Assembly (NCBI GenBank): GCA_002352445.1
Contig: DEIL01000032.1
Span: 1 to 9,445 of the forward strand
Direction: 5' to 3'
DNA: 9,445 nt
Source: Desulfobulbaceae bacterium UBA2775
GTDB taxonomy: Bacteria; Desulfobacterota; Desulfobulbia; Desulfobulbales; Desulfocapsaceae
Position 1 is the first letter of the stretch, and every line of letters begins with the position of its first letter. Below, piece by piece: positions 5,333-9,445 of this stretch. The notes below the pieces were generated by a model. It had not been told where the DNA came from and ran no database searches. It saw only the letters and a program-made list of their open reading frames with translations. The translations under genes were made by a program, and so were the position numbers.

Positions 5333-8251
5333 TCAAAGTTCAGTAAGTATATCAAAAAGTCCACGGTCAGCCTCTATCTTGCTCCGGTTACCGATAATAG
5401 CTCGATAGCTCTTTGCGGTCATCTCGGTAAAGGCCGGCCCAAAACTGCGAAGGTCAGCTACCGTTGTCCTGGTTATTTCCTCCAGGCGACGCTGCTTATA
5501 TTCAGTATCGATGCCGTTGAAATATTCATTTCTGGCAGCGGCACCTTTGGCGGCAGACCCCTGGAGAGGATCAAAATTCCCATAGGTTCCGGTGATAAGC
5601 TGTTCCATTATTTCAGCAGGAAGATCCAGGTTTTTGACGACATCGGGCACCGAGTTGTAGGCATCGTATGTTTTTTTAACCTGGGGATCGCGGTAGCTTA
5701 TGAAGGCAAGGTTGCCGCTTATCTGACCAAACTGGATGAAACAGCCGTATGCTCCACCCATCTGACGGACTGTGTTCCAGAGGTAATCACGGGAGAGATA
5801 GGTTTTCAGTACTTCAAAATGACCGTTATATCCATGACCGCCTTTCAAGAGATTACCGCCTTGAACCGCAAAGACGACTTCCGCGGAGGTGATAAATGCC
5901 TCGTGGCGGGCAAAGGAGAGGTTAGGCAGAGCTTGGACTGTGGGCTGTGCGGAGCCGAGAGACTCGGTGATGCAGGCACCGATTTTTGAAAAATGTTTAA
6001 TCTCCTCACCATCACCCGTTATTGCAAGAAGCAGGTTCTTTTTATTAAACAGGAGTGAACTCATTTCCTGTAGAGCTGCAAGAAAGGTTTCTTCCTCAGC
6101 ATCATAGTCGAGAGCAAGTTTTTTGGCCGCATGGTAGGCGGTTACTCCACTGAACATTTCGCTGTATTTCCCGGCTGTACTCAGGTGTGAAAATAATCGG
6201 ATAGAGGGAAGGTTATACCCTTCACTCTGGGCGGCATGCTCCGCCCAGGCAAACTCCCGGCCAACGATTTCGCGGATTCTTGCCCGGTCTTTAAAGGATG
6301 CACTTGAAAAAATCTCTCCAAGAAGATGGAGTGCTCTCTCCAGGTAGTCGGGCAGACAATTAAGATGCAGCCAGAGTACCGGACGGGTGGTAGTTATCTC
6401 GTTGCGATTGGTATATGTGGTAAGAGAATGCGAAAAAGAACCGGTACAGGTGGCAATTTCCTTTGCGAACTGTTTATAGTCGAGCCGCTCCGTACCTATT
6501 TCTGTAAGGATGGTGCCAAAAATATCGAGCCAGGGCAACAGATGCGGCGGCAGGCAGGTAACGTCAAAACCGACATCAAGGTAGGAGATATGGTTGGTCG
6601 CAAGATCACTGACCAGCACCTGCTGGCCAAACATCTCTTCCGGACTGACGCTGTGGAAATCGACTTTGGTTGGAAGATCTTTCAGGGTAAGCCTGGGAAG
6701 GAGGGAGAGGGTTTCAATACTGTTGGGAGCCTGTTGCTCTTCCATCAGTTTCCTGGTTTCCTCAATTCGTTCAGTTCTTTCCTCTTCGGTGACTGAAGAG
6801 TCGTACTCTGCCAGACGCTGCTGTTCCTCTGTCTGGTTTTCAGCCTGTTTTTCCGGATCTGGCGTCAGGGTGACAGTGACGTTTGAGGGGTTGTCCAGCA
6901 GGTGCTTCTTTATCAGCTCTTCAAAATAGTTTTCGTTCAGAGCCTTGTGACGCAGGTTCTGGATAAGTTCCTCACTCATCAGATATTGGAACGGGTCATT
7001 TCCATACTTAATTGCGTTCATGGCCTTTCCGGTTCGGTCAAGGCCCTTTTGGGCTTTGCTTGATTCCTCCCTGAAATTGAACTCAAATTTATTCAACTCT
7101 GCAAGTACCAGATCCGGGTCCAGCCTCTTTTCCACCATTGTTCTCAAGGTGGTAGTATAAAGGGTCAGGAAATCATCACGATATTCTGGTTCGCTGCCGA
7201 TCAGGTAACTGATCATCATAGTCCTGTAAGAGGATCCAGGCAGATACAATCCACCAAAATCTTTACATAACCCGCTGGAGACGATTGCATTTTTCAGAGG
7301 CGATCCATCGGAGTTAAAGAGGATGTTAGCGATAATCTGAAAGGCGGTGTTTTCTTCACGATTGGCTACTGTAGATACATTAGTACCGATGGCCAGAAAG
7401 GTTTTTTCTTTTGTATCCTCTGAATCAACAGCGTATGAATCGGTTATAAAGACAGGTTTTGTAGCCAGCGCACCTTTCTCAACGGCAACATGATGCCCCT
7501 GTTCCGGAAAGGTTGAGAAAAACCTGTCCTGGAGAAAGTTAAGTTCATCCATGAGTGGAGCATCCCCGTAGACAAATAACATGCTGTTAGACGGGTGATA
7601 ATGTTTTTTATGGAAGGCACAAAACTCTTCATAACTGAGGTCGGGGATATTTCTTGGATCTCCTCCGGACTCATGTGCATAGGTTGACCCTGGCATTAAA
7701 CCTGCAAAAATATGATGAAAGATGAAGCGAATCGGGTCTGAGAATGCCCCTTTCATCTCATTGTACACTACGCCCTGGTACTGCAATGGGCTGTCTTTTC
7801 CTTCCTGATGATAGTGCCAGCCTTCCTGTTCAAACGTTTTTCGGGTAAGAAGCGGATTAAAAACAACATCACAATAGACATCCATGATATTGAAATATTC
7901 TTTCAGATTTCGGGTGGCAAAGGGATAGTAGGTGATATCGGATCCGGTCATGGCATTGAGAAAGGTTGTCAGCCCACCTTTGTTGATTTCTCCGAAGACA
8001 TCTTTGACTGGATATTTTTTTGAACCCATCAACACCGAATGTTCGAGGATATGAGCAACTCCGGTAGAGTCGGTGGGGATAGTATTGAATCCTGCAGAAA
8101 AGGTTTTGTTGGTGTCATCATTCTTGATCGCCAGAAGAGGGCATTTCAGCTGGTTGTGTTCAAAAAGGAAAACGTCGGATTCGATTTCCTGGCTAAATTC
8201 ATGTTTTTTGAGAGTGAAATTTGCGTAGGAGTCGCCTTCGGTGAATGTCAT
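5333..8251 (-). CDS. M16C zinc metallopeptidase, PreP/falcilysin type
   Basis: This 972-residue peptidase belongs to the insulinase superfamily, presequence-protease subfamily, which degrades short unstructured peptides inside a closed chamber; lack of a signal peptide suggests a cytoplasmic enzyme. The inverted zinc motif HILEH is at residues 67-71 (H67, H71 ligands, E70 base), with the distal ligand E165 in VVYNEMKGAF. The catalytic N-terminal domain spans about 25-260 and the inactive M16 domain about 270-460. A charged, helical, Glu/Gln-rich linker (about 465-510) opens the M16C-associated region. The C-terminal half carries RQMGGAYG (R829, Y835), the conserved Arg/Tyr pair that completes the active site in this superfamily. 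Length equals that of full PreP-like proteins, so the gene looks intact. The ATG at 8251 has an AAGGTAA upstream. dtd ends 38 bp upstream on the same strand, so the two are probably co-transcribed. Confidence 0.93.
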   Translation of the reverse strand: MTFTEGDSYANFTLKKHEFSQEIESDVFLFEHNQLKCPLLAIKNDDTNKTFSAGFNTIPTDSTGVAHILEHSVLMGSKKYPVKDVFGEINKGGLTTFLNAMTGSDITYYPFATRNLKEYFNIMDVYCDVVFNPLLTRKTFEQEGWHYHQEGKDSPLQYQGVVYNEMKGAFSDPIRFIFHHIFAGLMPGSTYAHESGGDPRNIPDLSYEEFCAFHKKHYHPSNSMLFVYGDAPLMDELNFLQDRFFSTFPEQGHHVAVEKGALATKPVFITDSYAVDSEDTKEKTFLAIGTNVSTVANREENTAFQIIANILFNSDGSPLKNAIVSSGLCKDFGGLYLPGSSYRTMMISYLIGSEPEYRDDFLTLYTTTLRTMVEKRLDPDLVLAELNKFEFNFREESSKAQKGLDRTGKAMNAIKYGNDPFQYLMSEELIQNLRHKALNENYFEELIKKHLLDNPSNVTVTLTPDPEKQAENQTEEQQRLAEYDSSVTEEERTERIEETRKLMEEQQAPNSIETLSLLPRLTLKDLPTKVDFHSVSPEEMFGQQVLVSDLATNHISYLDVGFDVTCLPPHLLPWLDIFGTILTEIGTERLDYKQFAKEIATCTGSFSHSLTTYTNRNEITTTRPVLWLHLNCLPDYLERALHLLGEIFSSASFKDRARIREIVGREFAWAEHAAQSEGYNLPSIRLFSHLSTAGKYSEMFSGVTAYHAAKKLALDYDAEEETFLAALQEMSSLLFNKKNLLLAITGDGEEIKHFSKIGACITESLGSAQPTVQALPNLSFARHEAFITSAEVVFAVQGGNLLKGGHGYNGHFEVLKTYLSRDYLWNTVRQMGGAYGCFIQFGQISGNLAFISYRDPQVKKTYDAYNSVPDVVKNLDLPAEIMEQLITGTYGNFDPLQGSAAKGAAARNEYFNGIDTEYKQRRLEEITRTTVADLRSFGPAFTEMTAKSYRAIIGNRSKIEADRGLFDILTEL

Positions 8252-8289
8252 ATTGTTACCTTGTAAGTAGAGGAAAATATAATATTTTA

Positions 8290-8739
8290 TTAAAAATTCT
8301 TTTCTGAGTCGAGTAAAAGTGTAACCGGTCCATCGTTAACAAGTTCTATCTCCATCATGGCCCGGAAGGTTCCCGTGGCAGTTTTAATCCCTCGACTTTT
8401 TATCTCTTCAATAAACCGGTCATAGATCGGTTCGGCAATTTCCTGCGGTGCTGCGCTCGAGTAGCCGGGGCGTCGTCCTTTACGGCAATCGCCATAGAGA
8501 GTGAATTGCGAGACAATAAGCATCTCTGCGTTAATGTCTGCAAGGGAACGATTCATTTTTCCCTCGTCGTCTTCAAAAATACGGAGGTTCACTATTTTAT
8601 CAGCCATCCATTGCAGATTTCTGGTGGTATCATCGGTTCGGATACCAAGCAATACAACCAGACCATGGCTGATCTGCCCCGTAGTGTTGTTGTCAATGCG
8701 GACGGATGCATGACGGACTCGTTGAACAACGGCACGCAT
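8290..8739 (-). CDS. dtd: D-aminoacyl-tRNA deacylase
   Basis: Dtd removes D-amino acids (and misattached glycine) from tRNA, acting as a chiral proofreader in the cytoplasm; it works as a homodimer. The 149-residue length is typical. The N-terminus MRAVVQRVRHASV is characteristic, and the two catalytic motifs are intact: SQFTLYGD (77-84) and NDGPVT (135-140), whose Gly-Pro pair forms the chiral-selectivity loop at the dimer interface. The ATG at 8739 is preceded by CAGGAG (plus strand CTCCTG 8745-8750) at 5 nt spacing. The M16C peptidase gene lies 38 bp downstream on the same strand. The miniature element at 8776-8846 lies directly upstream and may contain or displace the promoter. Confidence 0.95.
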   Translation of the reverse strand: MRAVVQRVRHASVRIDNNTTGQISHGLVVLLGIRTDDTTRNLQWMADKIVNLRIFEDDEGKMNRSLADINAEMLIVSQFTLYGDCRKGRRPGYSSAAPQEIAEPIYDRFIEEIKSRGIKTATGTFRAMMEIELVNDGPVTLLLDSEKNF

Positions 8740-8775
8740 AATTACTCCTGTTGAGACTTTGTGGAAATGGGAAAA

Positions 8776-8846
8776 GGGGTCAGGGTTAAAATTAGAATAA
8801 TTGTTGTTTCGGGTTATTAAGGCTAAAATAAATTTATTCTGATCCC
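8776..8846. mobile_element. Miniature inverted-repeat element (~70 bp), degenerate
   Basis: GGGGTCAGGGTTAAA at the left end and AATTTATTCTGATCCC at the right end are imperfect inverted repeats: the complement of the right end begins GGGATCAGAATAAAT. This resembles the GGGGTCAGAGT/ACTCTGACCCC-type ends often seen around small Y1-transposase-related elements in many bacteria; that resemblance is from memory and unverified. No coding capacity lies between them. It sits 37 bp upstream of the dtd start. Confidence 0.45.
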
Positions 8847-8997
8847 AAATATCTGTTATTTATTTCGTGGTTCTTCTAATTAAAGAAACTGTATGTCCGT
8901 TTTTTTGCAATTATTATTTCTACAAAGTACACTTTAGTCGGATGAACCCGAGTTAATGATGTTTCAGAACTCATCCCTGGAGGGAATATGAAAAGCA

Positions 8998-9029
8998 GTA
9001 GAGGATTCGCCTGGACGCCAGGCTCCTAC
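8998..9029 (-). repeat. REP-type palindrome, copy 1
   Basis: On the minus strand it begins GTAGGAGCCTGGC, contains the hairpin GCCTGG-CGT-CCAGGC and ends near CCTCTAC. On the plus strand the stem is GCCTGG (9009-9014), loop ACG, CCAGGC (9018-9023). A GTAG head followed by an imperfect hairpin is the hallmark of REP sequences mobilised by RAYT transposases. It matches copy 2 in inverted orientation (22 of 23 core bases), and its first 18 plus-strand bases match copy 3 exactly. Confidence 0.75.
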
Positions 9030-9076
9030 ATTAAAGGCATATTTACAATATAAATGGTTGTTTTTTTACCACCCCC

Positions 9077-9100
9077 GTAGGAGCCTGGCATCCAGGCGAT
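9077..9100 (+). repeat. REP-type palindrome, copy 2 (inverted)
   Basis: GTAGGAGCCTGGC-A-TCCAGGCGA, with stem GCCTGG (9083-9088), loop CAT and CCAGGC (9092-9097). It is inverted relative to copy 1, with a 47-nt A/T-rich spacer, so the pair forms a BIME-like unit whose GTAG heads face each other. It lies 46 bp upstream of the transposase remnant, a common placement for a REP next to its RAYT gene. Confidence 0.75.
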
Positions 9101-9146
9101 TGATAGAATTACATTAATAGATGGTTGCTTTCAGAGACAGGGATGT

Positions 9147-9427
9147 ATGGCCCAGGAAAATATGCATGGCTGCGATTTACGAAAAGGCCGGATGTCAATC
9201 CCGGGGCAGGTGTACAGCATCACTCTGGTAACCAGAAATAGAGAACCCTTTTTTCGTGATTTTCGGCTGGCTCGAACCTTGATTGGGATTTTTCGCGAGC
9301 ATGAGTAGAGTAGAATTCTACGGTGAGTATGAGTGGAACGTGAAGGGCGGTGTCACCACTGGACACATCATGATCCAGTTGGCTATCATTTAGATGGCTG
9401 GCTAAAATATGCCGGTAAAACATACCT
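9147..9427 (+). pseudogene. Decayed REP-associated tyrosine transposase (RAYT, Y1 family) remnant
   Basis: From ATG 9147 (CAGGG 4 nt upstream) 53 codons are open, to TAG at 9306-9308. The product contains DLRKGR, then PGQVYSITLVTRNREPFF and RDFRLARTLIGIFREHE. This matches the N-terminal pattern of RAYT/Y1_Tnp proteins, roughly LRxGRxSxPGxxYxxTxVTxxRxPxFxDFxLARxL. After the stop the same frame has two more stops (TGA, TGA), then is open to the next REP. It includes H-D-P-V-G-Y-H-L-D-G-W-L (9369-9404), which could be a corrupted version of the catalytic MPDHxHWL motif at about the expected distance; this second part is weak. The catalytic tyrosine region is missing, since copy 3 of the REP starts at 9428. 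With only ~300 bp between REPs, where a full RAYT needs 450-700 bp, this is a truncated, inactive copy. REP-type palindromes on both sides support the call. Confidence 0.68.
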
Positions 9428-9445
9428 GTAGAGGATTCGCCTGGA
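9428..9445 (-). repeat. REP-type palindrome, copy 3 (cut by window edge)
   Basis: The last 18 bases of the window are identical to the first 18 of copy 1 (8998-9015), in the same orientation and 430 bp away. It begins right at the end of the transposase remnant; its GTAG supplies the TAG that closes the remnant's frame. The rest lies outside the window. Confidence 0.7.

Larger units (their letters stand above)
8740..9146. other. Gene-poor region of repeat-derived DNA
   Basis: About 400 bp without a convincing gene. It holds the dtd ribosome-binding site (8745-8750), a miniature inverted-repeat element (8776-8846), an A/T-rich stretch (about 8850-8940) in which I see no clear structure, and two inverted REP-type palindromes (8998-9029 and 9077-9100) separated by a 47-nt A/T-rich spacer. 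Promoters for dtd and for the transposase remnant to the right are not clear. Confidence 0.6.

Noticed and set aside
5321..5989. 222-residue open frame on the plus strand
   Set aside because: It is antisense to the well-supported M16C peptidase gene and shows no recognisable motif; a shadow frame.
8274..8288. A/T-only palindrome AAAATAT-A-ATATTTT between dtd and the M16C gene
   Set aside because: Such short A/T palindromes arise easily by chance in A/T-rich gaps; there is no supporting promoter or terminator context.
8940..8975. Weak hairpin GGAT...GAGTT / AACTC...ATCC
   Set aside because: The arms are short and interrupted by an unpaired stretch; not stronger than expected by chance.
8988..9053. 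21-codon open frame after GGAGGG, beginning MKSSRGFAWTPG
   Set aside because: Most of it is simply translated REP palindrome (copy 1); spacing to the ribosome-binding-like site is only 3 nt and nothing supports a real peptide.
9220..9423. 67-residue open frame on the minus strand
   Set aside because: It lies antisense to the RAYT remnant, whose plus-strand frame carries recognisable family sequence; the minus-strand product has none.

Overview
The window looks like a chromosomal segment of an anaerobic bacterium, most likely a sulfate-reducing or related member of Desulfobacterota (Desulfobulbales-like). I infer this from the gene content: an IscU/NifU-like scaffold paired with a GGGtGRT protein, a selenocysteine-containing SelD, a TSUP carrier and a PreP-type M16C peptidase. 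GC content is moderate. No rRNA or tRNA gene, CRISPR array or phage gene is visible. The taxon is inferred from gene repertoire only, with no database search.

Left block (1-2955, minus strand): three genes read leftward as a probable operon, in the order Fe-S scaffold-like protein, GGGtGRT protein, M20D amidohydrolase. A good sigma70-type promoter (TTGAAT-16-TATAAT) lies at 3032-3059 on the minus strand, with a near-perfect 18-bp palindrome abutting its -35 box.

Centre (2956-5258): a 468-bp divergent intergenic region holds that promoter and palindrome and a long hairpin at 3238-3280. It is followed on the plus strand by selD, which is itself a selenoprotein gene. The reading frame starts at ATG 3424 and crosses an in-frame TGA at 3475-3477 (motif C-G-U-A-A-K), and a perfect 7-bp SECIS-like hairpin lies 13 nt downstream. 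A reading that stops at TGA would lose the first 53 residues, including the catalytic site. A TauE/SafE (TSUP) membrane carrier starts 5 nt after selD, suggesting a two-gene selenium/sulfur unit.

Right block (5259-8739): a REP-like palindrome lies between the convergent ends of the TSUP gene and a 972-residue M16C (PreP/falcilysin-type) metallopeptidase on the minus strand. The peptidase is preceded 38 bp upstream by dtd (D-aminoacyl-tRNA deacylase), probably co-transcribed.

Right edge (8740-9445): about 700 bp without an intact gene, built from decayed mobile DNA. It contains a ~70-bp miniature element with GGGGTCAG/CTGATCCC ends, then three REP-type palindromes with GTAG heads (two direct, one inverted; the last is cut by the window edge). 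These surround the remnant of a REP-associated tyrosine (Y1/RAYT) transposase gene. This REP-RAYT cluster and the Sec-containing SelD with its SECIS are the most notable features.
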